The translations under genes and the position numbers were made by a program. 38,402 bases of DNA, from NCBI GenBank assembly GCA_947484295.1, contig CANKOW010000006.1, positions 1 to 38,402 of the forward strand, in the 5' to 3' direction. Source of the stretch: Alcaligenaceae bacterium (GTDB lineage Bacteria > Pseudomonadota > Gammaproteobacteria > Burkholderiales > Burkholderiaceae_B). The notes under the pieces are model-generated. The model made no database searches. It was not told where the DNA came from and was given only the letters and a program-made list of their open reading frames with translations. Of this stretch, positions 9,474-18,748 are shown piece by piece (positions within the stretch are counted from its first letter, which is position 1; each line of letters starts with the position of its first letter).

Positions 9474-9507
9474 TCTACTATCTTTCACCACTTACATTCA
9501 AGTCGCT

Positions 9508-10308
9508 ATGGGATTAGTCACCAATCCAGCCGAGTTAGACCTGATGCGCGCCGCCTGCCGCGATGCCGCAAAAGTGCTCGACTTCATTACCCCGCACGTC
9601 AAAGCGGGGGTTACCACAGGCGAGTTGGATCAACTTTGCCTGCAATTTCTGACCCAAGAGCTTAAAGTTACGTCTGCGACGGTCGGCTACGCGCCACCGG
9701 GTTACCCGCCATTTCCGGGTGCAATTTGCACCTCAGTCAATCATCAAGTCTGCCACGGAATCCCCGGAGATCGTGTCCTAAAAAATGGCGATGTGTTGAA
9801 CATAGACGTCACAATCATCAGAGATGGCTGGTTCGGCGATACCAGCCGGATGTATTTTGTGGGTGAGCCCTCAATCTTGGCCAAACGACTTACTGACATC
9901 ACCTACGAGTGCATGTGGCTAGGGATTAAACAGGTCAAACCGGGCAATACGCTGGGTGATATCGGCAATGCAATTCAAAAGTATGCTGAAAAACAAGGAT
10001 TTTCAGTCGTGCGCGAATTTTGCGGTCATGGCATTGGTCAACGCTTTCATCAAGAGCCGCAAATTTTGCATTACGGGCGCCCGGGCACAGGCGACAAGCT
10101 CGAGCCTGGTTTAATTTTTACGATCGAACCGATGATCAATGCTGGGCGGCGCGAAATTCGTCAGTTAGCCGATGGCTGGACCGTCGTCACGCGCGACCAC
10201 AGCCTGTCCGCGCAATGGGAGCACACGATTTTGGTGACCGAGACAGGCTACGAGGTGCTCACGATCTCTGAGGGCATGCCTGCGCCGCCAGCCCTGATCG
10301 CGGCTTAA
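9508..10308 (+). CDS. map: Type I methionine aminopeptidase
   Basis: Removes the N-terminal methionine from nascent proteins; cytoplasmic dinuclear metalloenzyme. The protein is 266 residues, the usual size. The five metal ligands are all recognisable: Asp100 (NIDVT), Asp111 (GDTSRMYF), His174 (CGHGIGQRFHQEP), Glu207 (TIEPMINAG) and Glu238 (WEHTILVTETG). His83 in CHGIPG is also conserved. The ATG at 9508 aligns with normal MetAP N-termini, but no clear ribosome binding site precedes it, and with the predicted -10 box the leader would be only about 28 bases. It is divergent from rpsB and 11 bases upstream of glnD. Confidence 0.97.
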   Translation: MGLVTNPAELDLMRAACRDAAKVLDFITPHVKAGVTTGELDQLCLQFLTQELKVTSATVGYAPPGYPPFPGAICTSVNHQVCHGIPGDRVLKNGDVLNIDVTIIRDGWFGDTSRMYFVGEPSILAKRLTDITYECMWLGIKQVKPGNTLGDIGNAIQKYAEKQGFSVVREFCGHGIGQRFHQEPQILHYGRPGTGDKLEPGLIFTIEPMINAGRREIRQLADGWTVVTRDHSLSAQWEHTILVTETGYEVLTISEGMPAPPALIAA

Positions 10309-10319
10309 AGGCTTGCGTC

Positions 10320-12908
10320 ATGATTGACGTAACGGCTATCGCAGAGATCCGCACCAATCTGCAAAGCAGCCGCCAGGCTGCGATTGAGCAGTATCGCCAG
10401 GCCCTGCGTCCTGACACCTTGCTTGCCGCGCTGTGCGGCTGTGCTGACCAGACGCTCAAGCAGCTTCTCGCACTCTTTCCTTTACCCAAAGGTGCCGCGC
10501 TAGCCGCCGTCGGAGGCTATGGACGTGGTGAGCTTTATCCTTTTTCGGATGTCGACTTACTGATCATTTTGAAAGACGATCTCGATACGCAGGCTGAAGC
10601 GAACCTAAGCGGCTTGGTTGCGGCAATGTGGGATGTCGGACTTGAACCTGGCTATAGCGTCCGAACGATTGAGCAGTGCGTTAAAGAAGCCGGTGCCGAC
10701 ATCACGGTCGAAACTTCGCTGCTTGAAAGTCGCTGGATCGCGGGTAGCAAAACCCTCGCCAAACTTTTCGAAAAAACAATGACAGCGAGGCTTGACCCGC
10801 AACAGTTTTTTCGAGCCAAACGTGCCGAGATGCAGCAGCGGCACGCCCGCCACCAAGACACCCCCTACTCGCTTGAGCCCAATTGCAAAGAGTCGCCCGG
10901 CGGTCTGCGCGATCTGCAGGTCATCATGTGGATGGCCAGGGCGGCAGGCTTTGGCGCGACTTGGCAAGCGATTGCACGCGCGGGGTTGCTGACCAGCGCC
11001 GAAGCGCGCGACCTTAAGCGTGCTGAGCAAGCGTTTAAACGTGTACGTATTGAACTGCACCTGTTGGTCAACCGGCGCGAAGACCGTTTGCTGTTTGATC
11101 TGCAACACGGTTTAGCGCACGCCTATGGCATCACTGCGACCGCTACCCGTCGCGCTAGCGAACTCTTGATGCAGCGCTTTTACTGGGCCGCGCGTTTAGT
11201 GACGCAACTCAACACGCTTTTGGTGCAAAACATCGACGAGCGCCTGTTCACTCTTCAAGCGACCGACAGCCGAGAGATCGACGAACACTATGTGTCGCGT
11301 CATAATCGCCTCGATATTAAAGATGATTTGCTGTTTGAAAAGAACCCCAGTCAACTCCTCAATGTCTTTTTAGTGCTGCAGCAACATCCAGAGTTACACG
11401 AGCTCTCAGGCCGGGCACTACGCGCAATCTGGCATGCTCGCGATCGGATCGATGCCACTTTTAGGCGTAGTACTGAAAATAAAAATATTTTTCTGAAGAT
11501 TTTGCAACAACCGCAAGGCATCGTACATGCCTTGCGTCGAATGACGATGCTGAACATCTTACCCCGCTACCTGCCTGTCTTTAGACGTGTGGTCGGTCAA
11601 ATGCAACACGACTTATTTCATGTCTACACCGTCGATCAACATACCCTTGCCGTGATCCGCAATCTGCGACGCTTCACCATGCCAGAGCATGCGCAAGAGT
11701 ATCCATTGGCCAGCAAACTGAGTGCGGCCTTCGAGCGTCACTGGCTGCTGTATGTGGGGGCCCTGTTTCACGATATCGCGAAAGGACGCGGCGGAGACCA
11801 CTCAACGCTGGGCGCCATCGAGGTCAAGCGTTTTGCCAAGGCGCATGCCCTCAATCGAGACGATACCGATCTTGTGGTGTTTTTAGTCGAGAGTCATTTA
11901 TTAATGTCTCAGGTCGCACAGAAAAAAGACCTCTCTGATCCGCAAGTTATCGCCGATTTCGCGGCGCACGTCAAAACTTTGCGCAACCTACAAGCGCTTT
12001 ATTTGCTTACTGTTGCCGATATTCGCGGAACAAGCCCCAAGGTCTGGAACACCTGGAAGGGAAAGCTGCTTGAGAATCTTTATGACCTAACACGGGCAAC
12101 GCTAGGCGGCACCATCGACGATACAAACACCGTGCTGCGCCAAAGGATTGAACAGGCGGCAACGCTCACGCGTTTAGTGGGTTTACGCGACGACGCCCGC
12201 GAGGCCTTCTGGCAGCAATTAGATGTGGCCTACTTTTTACGGCATGAGGCATCGGATATCGCCTGGCACACTCGGCATCTTTACTACCGGGTTGCACCCG
12301 AGCAAGCCATTGTTAAAGCGCGGCCAACCGAAGGCGCTGAGGGGCTGCAAGTGATGGTGTACACCAAAGACGTGCCAGACCTGTTCGCGCGCATTTGCAG
12401 TTTCTTCGGCAGTCGAAACCTCAGCATTTTGGATGCGCGTATCCACACAACGCGCCGAGGCTATGCGCTAGACAGCTTCATCATCTTGCCTGCAGACAGC
12501 ACCGAAGAGCTGCGCACGTTGGCCACCTTAATCGAGCACGAACTAGACGCGCAGCTCAAGACTGCACCCGCAAACGCACTGACCATGCGTCACGGGCTCG
12601 CGCGCCCTTCGCGTTTATCGCGTGCGTTTCCGGTCCCGCCGCTCGTGACCTTGCACCCCGACGAGGGTAGTCAAAACTGGCGCTTAGAACTTGTCGCCAC
12701 CGACCGGCCAGGTCTTTTAGGCGACATCGCACAGGTCTTTGTTACGTACAACATCAATCTTCAGACGGCTAAGGTCATGACCTTAGGCGACCGCGTTGAA
12801 GACGTTTTTGTTGTAAGCGGAGAAACACTTTCACAACCACGCACCCAGCGGCAATTTGAGCGCGCCATGCTCGATGCCCTCACGCAGGTTGAACGACGTG
12901 CTGCTTGA
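10320..12908 (+). CDS. glnD: Bifunctional [protein-PII] uridylyltransferase / uridylyl-removing enzyme
   Basis: Glutamine sensor that uridylylates PII proteins when glutamine is low and removes UMP when it is high, steering glutamine synthetase adenylylation and NtrB. The 862-residue length is typical. The nucleotidyltransferase motif GGYGRGELYPFSDVDLL carries the metal-binding Asp77 and Asp79. The uridylyl-removing HD domain has His484-Asp485 in LFHDIAKGRGGDHS. Two ACT domains lie at the C-terminus, one starting near VMVYTKDVPDLFARIC and one near LELVATDRPGLLGDIAQ. Its downstream targets NtrB, NtrC and GlnA are encoded at the right end of this window. It follows map closely and probably shares its promoter. 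Confidence 0.98.
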   Translation: MIDVTAIAEIRTNLQSSRQAAIEQYRQALRPDTLLAALCGCADQTLKQLLALFPLPKGAALAAVGGYGRGELYPFSDVDLLIILKDDLDTQAEANLSGLVAAMWDVGLEPGYSVRTIEQCVKEAGADITVETSLLESRWIAGSKTLAKLFEKTMTARLDPQQFFRAKRAEMQQRHARHQDTPYSLEPNCKESPGGLRDLQVIMWMARAAGFGATWQAIARAGLLTSAEARDLKRAEQAFKRVRIELHLLVNRREDRLLFDLQHGLAHAYGITATATRRASELLMQRFYWAARLVTQLNTLLVQNIDERLFTLQATDSREIDEHYVSRHNRLDIKDDLLFEKNPSQLLNVFLVLQQHPELHELSGRALRAIWHARDRIDATFRRSTENKNIFLKILQQPQGIVHALRRMTMLNILPRYLPVFRRVVGQMQHDLFHVYTVDQHTLAVIRNLRRFTMPEHAQEYPLASKLSAAFERHWLLYVGALFHDIAKGRGGDHSTLGAIEVKRFAKAHALNRDDTDLVVFLVESHLLMSQVAQKKDLSDPQVIADFAAHVKTLRNLQALYLLTVADIRGTSPKVWNTWKGKLLENLYDLTRATLGGTIDDTNTVLRQRIEQAATLTRLVGLRDDAREAFWQQLDVAYFLRHEASDIAWHTRHLYYRVAPEQAIVKARPTEGAEGLQVMVYTKDVPDLFARICSFFGSRNLSILDARIHTTRRGYALDSFIILPADSTEELRTLATLIEHELDAQLKTAPANALTMRHGLARPSRLSRAFPVPPLVTLHPDEGSQNWRLELVATDRPGLLGDIAQVFVTYNINLQTAKVMTLGDRVEDVFVVSGETLSQPRTQRQFERAMLDALTQVERRAA

Positions 12909-13389
12909 AAAAAAACTGTGGTGGTTGATCTCGGGTTTGTGTGTTGCGGGCGTTGGCATCGCGTTGCTATCGCAACATGTCTTTGATATGCAGCCTTGCG
13001 CCTGGTGTGTCTTTCAGCGGCTCATCTACCTAGTCTTTGCGGTGGTCGCCGCGCTCGCAGCCTCAACGCAAAGTCTGATCCCACGTCTGGTCTATGCGAT
13101 GGTGGGGTTAAGCCTGGCGATTGCCGGTGTCTCAGCTGCGTGGTTTCAGGCACAAGTCGCTTCTCAGTCATTTTCATGCGCTCAGACACTGGCCGATCTC
13201 TTGATGACACAAACGGGTCTTGAGACTGCGATGCCCGCTTTGTTTGGCATTTATGCAAGCTGTATGGATGCGCGCGTTAAATTGTTTGGCCTCGAGTATG
13301 CGTACTGGAGCCTGCTGCTGTTTGCGCTGCTCGGCCTCTTGGTTGCGTTCATCATGAAAGGCTTGCTAGGCGCGCGCAACACAGCGTGA
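12898..13389 (+). CDS. dsbB: Disulfide bond formation protein DsbB
   Basis: Inner-membrane quinone-linked oxidase that reoxidises DsbA in the periplasm. Using the GTG at 12898 the protein is 163 residues (VLLEKKLWWLISG start), which matches betaproteobacterial DsbB. The frame is open back to a TTG at 12856, with an ATG at 12874, so the start is uncertain; all candidates overlap the end of glnD. Four hydrophobic segments are visible. The first redox pair is CAWC (Cys34, Cys37) and the second pair is Cys94 (SFSCAQ) and Cys122 (YASCMD), so all catalytic cysteines are present. No dsbA is nearby. The gene ends 20 bases from the convergent purF. Confidence 0.93.
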   Translation: MLLEKKLWWLISGLCVAGVGIALLSQHVFDMQPCAWCVFQRLIYLVFAVVAALAASTQSLIPRLVYAMVGLSLAIAGVSAAWFQAQVASQSFSCAQTLADLLMTQTGLETAMPALFGIYASCMDARVKLFGLEYAYWSLLLFALLGLLVAFIMKGLLGARNTA

Positions 13390-13409
13390 TGCCCTTCTCG
13401 TCAGAACTT

Positions 13410-14921
13410 CTAATCTTCGGCCGCTAAGCCCATATTAAAGAGTAGCCCGTTTTGTTCTTCGCGAACTGCCTGGCGCGTTTGACCTAAACGCTCGAGATAT
13501 TCGGGGGTAATGTCTCCGGTCACGTACTCACCGGTAAAGCACGAGGTATCAAAGTGCGCTAAAGCTGGATTGAGATCTGACACCGACTTTTGCATCGAAT
13601 CGATGTCTTGGTAGACAAGCGCATCGGCGCCAATAATTTTGGCAATCGCTTGTTCATCACGCCCGGTTGCGATGAGTTCTTGCTGGGTGGGCATGTCGAT
13701 GCCATAGACATTTTGATAACGTACAGGCGGCGCAGCAGAGGCCAAATACACCTTATTGGCGCCTGCCGCGCGCGCCATATCAACGATTTCGCGGCTGGTT
13801 GTTCCGCGTACGATTGAATCATCAACGAGCAAGACGTTTTTACCTTTAAATTCCATCCCAATAGTATTGAGCTTTTGGCGTACAGATTTTTTACGTACGG
13901 CCTGACCGGGCATAATGAAGGTTCGACCCACATAACGATTTTTGATCAAGCCTTCGCGATAGTTTAGGCCGAGGCGATCAGCCAGTTGCATAGCCGAAGG
14001 TCGCGATGAATCTGGGATTGGCATGACGACATCGATATCGCCTAAGCGTAAAGTTTTTGCTAACTTATCCGCCAGGTACTCACCCATTTTTAAACGTGAA
14101 CCATACACCGACACGCCATCCAAGACTGAATCTGGCCGTGCAAAATAAACATATTCAAAAATACAGGGCGCATGCACCGCAACTTGCGCGCAGAGTTCAC
14201 TACTAAATTTGCCGTCAAGAGAAACAAACACGGCTTCGCCTGGTAAAACGTCGCGCACAAATTGAAAACCTGAACCCTCAAGCGCGACCGACTCAGACGC
14301 CACCATCCACTCGGGGCCCTGCGCGGTATCAAAGCGACCGATACATAGTGGACGAATCCCGTGCGGATCGCGAAATGCTAGCAAACCATAACCAGCGATT
14401 TGTGCGACCACCGCGTAAGCGCCTTTGACGCGCTGATGCACGGCTTTGACTGCACGAAAAATCGCTGACTCGTCAAGCGAGACGCCATTTGCCGCTCGCT
14501 GCAATTCGTGCGCTAAAACGTTTAGCAATACCTCAGAATCGGAGTTAGTATTGATGTGGCGCTGATCATTCGTGAAAAGCGATACACGCAGCTCGCGCCA
14601 GTTGGTAAGATTGCCATTGTGGGCAAACGTGATCCCGAACGGCGCATTGACATAAAAAGGTTGGGCCTCTTCGACGCTTTCTGATGAACCCGCGGTTGGG
14701 TAACGCACCTGACCAATGCCGGTTGTACCTGGAAGCGAGCGCATATTTCGCGTGCGAAACACATCGCGTACTAAACCATGCGCTTTGTACATATTGAAAT
14801 GGTTGCCGTTTGAGGTGGCAATGCCAGCAGCATCTTGACCGCGGTGCTGCAACAGCAGCAAGCTGTCATACAAAAGCTGATTGACAGGACCACGACCAAT
14901 CACACCAACAATTCCGCACAT
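13410..14921 (-). CDS. purF: Amidophosphoribosyltransferase
   Basis: First committed enzyme of purine synthesis: transfers the glutamine amide to PRPP to give phosphoribosylamine. The 503-residue length is typical. Maturation should expose the N-terminal Cys2 nucleophile (MCGIVGVIG). The glutaminase domain includes LLLQHRGQDAAGIAT, VRYPTAGSS and FAHNGNLTNWREL. The phosphoribosyltransferase domain has the PRPP loop NVLLVDDSIVRGTTSREI. An AGGAA ribosome binding site precedes the ATG. It is downstream of cvpA, a conserved pairing first named for colicin V production in E. coli. Confidence 0.98.
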   Translation of the reverse strand: MCGIVGVIGRGPVNQLLYDSLLLLQHRGQDAAGIATSNGNHFNMYKAHGLVRDVFRTRNMRSLPGTTGIGQVRYPTAGSSESVEEAQPFYVNAPFGITFAHNGNLTNWRELRVSLFTNDQRHINTNSDSEVLLNVLAHELQRAANGVSLDESAIFRAVKAVHQRVKGAYAVVAQIAGYGLLAFRDPHGIRPLCIGRFDTAQGPEWMVASESVALEGSGFQFVRDVLPGEAVFVSLDGKFSSELCAQVAVHAPCIFEYVYFARPDSVLDGVSVYGSRLKMGEYLADKLAKTLRLGDIDVVMPIPDSSRPSAMQLADRLGLNYREGLIKNRYVGRTFIMPGQAVRKKSVRQKLNTIGMEFKGKNVLLVDDSIVRGTTSREIVDMARAAGANKVYLASAAPPVRYQNVYGIDMPTQQELIATGRDEQAIAKIIGADALVYQDIDSMQKSVSDLNPALAHFDTSCFTGEYVTGDITPEYLERLGQTRQAVREEQNGLLFNMGLAAED

Positions 14922-15027
14922 GTAGTTTCCTGAGGTTCGTTAATTTCTGTCGTATTTCGTAAAACACACAACCACGTTTAAATTCTGTCTTTTTGAATTG
15001 AGCCACTCTATTTAAATTCTGCTGGGC

Positions 15028-15522
15028 TTAGTAGGGCAACCAACTACGGACAGGCTCTGGCACACGCGCCTTGATTTGTTGCACACCACCGACCACTTGC
15101 TTCGAAAACATGGCATTTTTCCACCAGGGTTCTAACGGCAGTGACGTATAGCCCGCAAGCGTCACTAAGACCAACACAAACAAAATGCCCCTGGCCAAAC
15201 CATACACGGCGCCCAAACCGTGATCCGCCGGGGTCAAGCCCGTTTTATCTATCAAGGCCGACAGAGTCATATTGACCACGCCAATCGACAACAAGACGGC
15301 AATAAATACGGCAATGTAGGCCAACGCCACACGCAAAAAATCTTGGGTGACCCAGTGCATGAGCCAGTCCAATTCGGCGACCCGTGGACCCCACCAAATC
15401 GCAGCAATAAACGCGAAAGCATAAGCTGCAAGTGACAAGAGTTCTTTGAGCAAACCACGAATCAAACCGAGCACGGCCGATACGCCCAGCACCCCTAACA
15501 AAACAAAATCAAACCCGGTCAC
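15028..15522 (-). CDS. cvpA: CvpA family membrane protein
   Basis: Small inner-membrane protein of 164 residues with four hydrophobic segments; the start TGFDFVLLGVLGVSAVLG and the region LIRGLLKELLSLAAYAFAF match the CvpA/colicin V production family. Its biochemical role is not settled; in E. coli it is needed for colicin V production and has been linked to envelope integrity. It overlaps the SPOR-domain gene upstream by 4 bases and is followed, after 106 bases, by purF. That spacer has AGAATTTAAA twice (around 15010 and 14975 on the minus strand) and nothing else I can name. Confidence 0.93.
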   Translation of the reverse strand: MTGFDFVLLGVLGVSAVLGLIRGLLKELLSLAAYAFAFIAAIWWGPRVAELDWLMHWVTQDFLRVALAYIAVFIAVLLSIGVVNMTLSALIDKTGLTPADHGLGAVYGLARGILFVLVLVTLAGYTSLPLEPWWKNAMFSKQVVGGVQQIKARVPEPVRSWLPY

Positions 15523-16319
15523 TGGGTAGCAATAAAGGCGCCGTCATACCCAAGCGTGCGCAGACGAGTCTGCGCAGCTTGCGCGGCTTCTCGTGAGGGA
15601 AAAGGCCCAACGCGTACACGGTACCTTGCTTTACCGCCCACATCGACTGGGCCATCTATAAACGCGTTACCTACACCTGCCGCTAACAATTTATTTTTCT
15701 GAGCTTGTGCGTCGGCCGAAACATCGAGTGACACCGCTTGCACCACGAAATTGCCACGCGTTGGCGCCTTGGGTGTTGTGACAGAGCCAGGCGGGCTCGA
15801 AGACTCAGCGGTTGGACGGCCCTCAAGCAAGGCCAGCGCGCGCGCACCGTCGTCGGAGCGATTGGTGGGCGCGGAATTAGGCGTTGGTTTAGCAGTCTCA
15901 ACTTTTGGAGGATCTGCTTTTATTGGCGTAACCGCCGGATCAACGCGTGGTGTGCCCTCAGGTTTGGCTGGGGCGCCCGCACCGGGCTGCGTGGTTGCGG
16001 TGGACGCTACGGTCGCCGAAGCGCCTGAGTTGGCGGGTGCTGGTGCACCGCTAGTAACAGGATCGCTTAAATTAGGCTGAAACGGCGCGTTGCGATCAGG
16101 GATCTTAATAGGGATTTTGCTTGAGACCGGTGCCGGTTCGGAATCAAGCAGCATGGGCAAAATCACAACGGCAGCCAGTACCAAGGCCACAGCACCCGCC
16201 AGGCGCCGGCGGGCCCGCACGCGCAGGTCAGCCGCCTGGGCCTCGCTCGACACAGAGGGGCGCACCTTACCCGGAGGTTTACGCGGAGCTGCACTATCTT
16301 TTCTGGAAAACAGTCCCAT
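15519..16319 (-). CDS. SPOR-domain cell division protein, DedD-like
   Basis: Single-pass inner-membrane protein of 266 residues. It starts MGLFSRKDSAAP, has one membrane segment (about residues 38-56, GAVALVLAAVVILPMLL), a long Ala/Pro/Thr-rich periplasmic linker, and a C-terminal SPOR domain (about 190-266) beginning FVVQAVSLDVSADAQ and ending LRTLGYDGAFIATQ. SPOR domains bind denuded glycan at the septum. The position between folC and cvpA is that of dedD in many proteobacteria. I chose the ATG at 16319 because the DedD family starts MGLFSRK; a GTG at 16331 would add four residues. Confidence 0.9.
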   Translation of the reverse strand: MGLFSRKDSAAPRKPPGKVRPSVSSEAQAADLRVRARRRLAGAVALVLAAVVILPMLLDSEPAPVSSKIPIKIPDRNAPFQPNLSDPVTSGAPAPANSGASATVASTATTQPGAGAPAKPEGTPRVDPAVTPIKADPPKVETAKPTPNSAPTNRSDDGARALALLEGRPTAESSSPPGSVTTPKAPTRGNFVVQAVSLDVSADAQAQKNKLLAAGVGNAFIDGPVDVGGKARYRVRVGPFPSREAAQAAQTRLRTLGYDGAFIATQ

Positions 16320-16385
16320 TGATCCAAACACCCTGACTCAAAAAAAAGACATACCCGAAAAGCGCCTGATGTCGGCGAAAAGCGT

Positions 16386-17696
16386 TTAAGCCGACCGCCC
16401 GCTAGCTTGCAATGCACCAGCCACAGTCAAAAACGATCCGAATACAACGATTCTATCATCTGACTTACCGAGTTTGTGCGCAGCTGCCAGAGCCTCGGCA
16501 ACCGAAGAGTAGGCGCTGACAGCCACTTCGGGTTCGCCTGGCTGCTGATGGCCCGCGATACTTTCTTTGACCTTGGCAGACAGTTGCTCGGCGGTTAACG
16601 CCCGCTTACCGGGCAAACCGGCGCAGAACCAATGATCGATGCGCGGTGCCATGTGCTTGACCACTGCGGCAATATCTTTGTCGGATAGCATCCCAAACAC
16701 CGCGTAGGTGTAAGGATGAAAACCCATGTTGCCCAAGTTTTTTTCAAGAACTGCTGCGGCATGCGGATTATGGGCCACATCAAGAATGACGGTCGGCTGA
16801 CCGGGCAGAATCTGAAAACGCCCGGGCAACGACGCTTGAAGCAAGCCCAAGCGCACGGCCTGTTGCGGTACCGCTAAGCGCTCGCGCAGCGCCTCAAGGG
16901 CCGCCAAAGCGCCCGAGGCATTGAGCAACTGATTGGCACCCCGCAATGCAGGATAGGCCAGCGCATTGCGCCGCTGCTGGCGCCCGGCAAACGCCCATTG
17001 CTGGCGATCGCCCGAATAATTAAAATCACGACCAAACATCCAAAGATCGCAGCCAATGGTTTTGGCGTAATCGAGCAAGGATTGAGGGGGTGCGGGGTCG
17101 CTGCAAATTGCCGGACGACCATTGCGGTAAATATGCGCTTTTTCAAAACCGATTTTTTCGCGTGTATCGCCCAGCCAGTCGACGTGATCAATATCGACGC
17201 TGGTGATAATTGAGCAATCGGCATCCACAATATTGACCGCATCCAAGCGCCCGCCCAGGCCCACTTCAAGCACCATCACATCAGGTGAAGCGGCCGCAAA
17301 CATGGCTAGCGTTGCCAAGGTGGAGTACTCAAAATAGGTTAACGATACGCCTTGGCGGGCGGCTTCGACCATGCTGAAATACCGCACAAACTCTGCATCA
17401 GAAACGATTTCACCGTTGAGACGAGCGCGCTCGTTGAAATTAATCAAATGCGGCGAGGTGTAGAGCCCCACCCGATAACCCGCAGCCAGCAAAATTGCCT
17501 CGAGCATGGCACAGGTTGAGCCTTTGCCGTTGGTGCCACCCACCACGATTTTGACCGCTGTGGTTTCAAGCGGCAAACGCGCGGCAACTTCGCGTACACG
17601 CTCAAGCCCCATATCAATCGCACTTGGATGAAGTTGCTCAAGGTAAATGAGCCAGTCTGCAAGCGAGGCGGTATTTGAAGGTGCAGCGAGAGTCAT
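16386..17696 (-). CDS. folC: Bifunctional folylpolyglutamate synthase / dihydrofolate synthase
   Basis: Adds glutamate to dihydropteroate and then further glutamates to folates; a cytoplasmic Mur-ligase-like ATPase. The protein is 436 residues. The ATP-binding P-loop is VVGGTNGKGSTCAML (Gly53-Ser60). YTSPHLINFNERARLNG and VLEVGLGGRLDAVN follow, with the Mur-type C-terminal domain including VILDVAHNPHAAAVLE. It is the first gene of the leftward group folC, SPOR, cvpA, purF. Its promoter should lie in the 130-base divergent region shared with the EamA permease gene. Confidence 0.96.
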   Translation of the reverse strand: MTLAAPSNTASLADWLIYLEQLHPSAIDMGLERVREVAARLPLETTAVKIVVGGTNGKGSTCAMLEAILLAAGYRVGLYTSPHLINFNERARLNGEIVSDAEFVRYFSMVEAARQGVSLTYFEYSTLATLAMFAAASPDVMVLEVGLGGRLDAVNIVDADCSIITSVDIDHVDWLGDTREKIGFEKAHIYRNGRPAICSDPAPPQSLLDYAKTIGCDLWMFGRDFNYSGDRQQWAFAGRQQRRNALAYPALRGANQLLNASGALAALEALRERLAVPQQAVRLGLLQASLPGRFQILPGQPTVILDVAHNPHAAAVLEKNLGNMGFHPYTYAVFGMLSDKDIAAVVKHMAPRIDHWFCAGLPGKRALTAEQLSAKVKESIAGHQQPGEPEVAVSAYSSVAEALAAAHKLGKSDDRIVVFGSFLTVAGALQASGRSA

Positions 17697-17750
17697 GGCA
17701 AAAATGGCATTGATTCAATAGACAGGCCTCTATTTTAACAGCGGCTCACC

Positions 17751-17766
17751 AACGCCCTAGGGCGTT
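17751..17766. promoter_or_regulatory. 16-bp perfect palindrome in folC / EamA divergent promoter region
   Basis: AACGCCCTAGGGCGTT reads the same on both strands. It lies 55 bases upstream of the folC ATG and 61 bases upstream of the divergent permease start, so it could be an operator for either gene. The regulator is unknown. Confidence 0.4.
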
Positions 17767-17826
17767 CAGCCTTGAACCTGACAAGGAAAAAGCGCTTGGC
17801 TTCATTTCTACTAAAATCATCTGCAC

Positions 17827-18741
17827 ATGAGTGACCGTAAACCCCTAGACTTGACTGCTTTTCTTTGCATCGTGCTGCTCTGTTCTCTATGGGGTGGGCA
17901 ACAGGTTCTGTTTAAGCTCACGATTCATGACATTCACCCCAACATGCAGATCGCCATGCGCTCGGGTATTGGATGCGTGTTGCTGGCCGCTTTCATGTGG
18001 CAAAAAGGCGTTTCGTTGGCGCTCTGGCGCGGGCCATGGCGAGCGGGCACGATGGTAGGATCCTTGTTTGCCCTAGAGTGGTGGATGATCGGCGAAGCCC
18101 TTCAGTATTCGAGCGCCTCGCATGTGGTGGTATTTTTATATACGGCTCCAATTTTTACTTCACTGGGCCTGCACGTCTGGCGTCCTGATGAGCGCTTGAA
18201 TTGGTGGCAGTGGGTAGGGGTCTTGATCAGCTTTAGCGGAATCGGTCTGGCGTTTTTAGGCTCGTCTGCAGCGACACAACTTGAGCCACAGATGTGGCTC
18301 GGCGATTGTCTGGCCTTAGGTGGCGGCATCCTTTGGGCCGCGACGACCATCATCACCCGTTGCTCAGGTCTAGCGCGTATTCACCCCACACAAACGACTA
18401 TGTATCAACTGTTCATTGGCGCTGTGGTGATACTACTACTATGCCTTGTTCTGGGTGAGACCGAGATCCATTGGAGCCCTTTTTTGGTGGTCAGCATCGT
18501 GAGCCAAGGCGTAGTGATTTCGTTTTTTTGCCTCTTGATATGGATTTGGCTGCTCAGACATTATTTGGCCTCGAGGGTTTCGATTTTTACCTTTATAGCG
18601 CCACTGATCGGAGTAGGCTTGAGTGTGTGGTTGTTAGACGAGCCTCTGCATAGTGAATTTGTCTGGGGTGCCTTGATGGTGATGGCGGGGGTGATTTTGG
18701 TGAACCTTGCACCTCAAACCCGACGTTTGAACGGAGCATAG
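17827..18741 (+). CDS. EamA (DMT) family transporter
   Basis: Inner-membrane permease of 304 residues with about ten hydrophobic segments arranged as two EamA repeats (roughly 10-145 and 155-295). Features typical of the family are LWGGQQVLFKL in the first helix, SASHVVVFLYTAPIFTSLG ending the first repeat, and FTFIAPLIGVGLSVWLLDEP near the end of the second. Members export amino acids, nucleotides or other metabolites; the substrate cannot be read from the sequence. It is divergent from folC and only 7 bases upstream of the NRDE-protein gene, so the two are probably co-transcribed. Confidence 0.9.
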   Translation: MSDRKPLDLTAFLCIVLLCSLWGGQQVLFKLTIHDIHPNMQIAMRSGIGCVLLAAFMWQKGVSLALWRGPWRAGTMVGSLFALEWWMIGEALQYSSASHVVVFLYTAPIFTSLGLHVWRPDERLNWWQWVGVLISFSGIGLAFLGSSAATQLEPQMWLGDCLALGGGILWAATTIITRCSGLARIHPTQTTMYQLFIGAVVILLLCLVLGETEIHWSPFLVVSIVSQGVVISFFCLLIWIWLLRHYLASRVSIFTFIAPLIGVGLSVWLLDEPLHSEFVWGALMVMAGVILVNLAPQTRRLNGA

Positions 18742-18748
18742 TTTTGCC

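Larger units (their letters stand above)
9122..9507. other. Divergent rpsB-map intergenic region, AT-rich
   Basis: This 386-base stretch is the only long gap in the window and is visibly richer in A/T than the flanking genes. It holds a 21-bp tandem repeat array (9363-9428), a repeated AGTACGTTTACT at 9322-9333 and 9357-9368, a small GGGG-loop-CCCC hairpin (9435-9447) and a TATAAT box facing map (9468-9473). A leftward promoter for rpsB must lie here; a weak candidate on the minus strand is TTGCGA, 17 bases, then TATGCA, but the match is poor. A doubtful small open frame (9147-9386) is described separately. Confidence 0.7.

Noticed and set aside
10605-11108. Minus-strand open frame of 167 codons inside glnD
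   Set aside because: Antisense to the conserved nucleotidyltransferase region of GlnD; no start signal or domain.
13390-13409. Terminator between convergent dsbB and purF
   Set aside because: The 20-base gap holds no convincing stem-loop.
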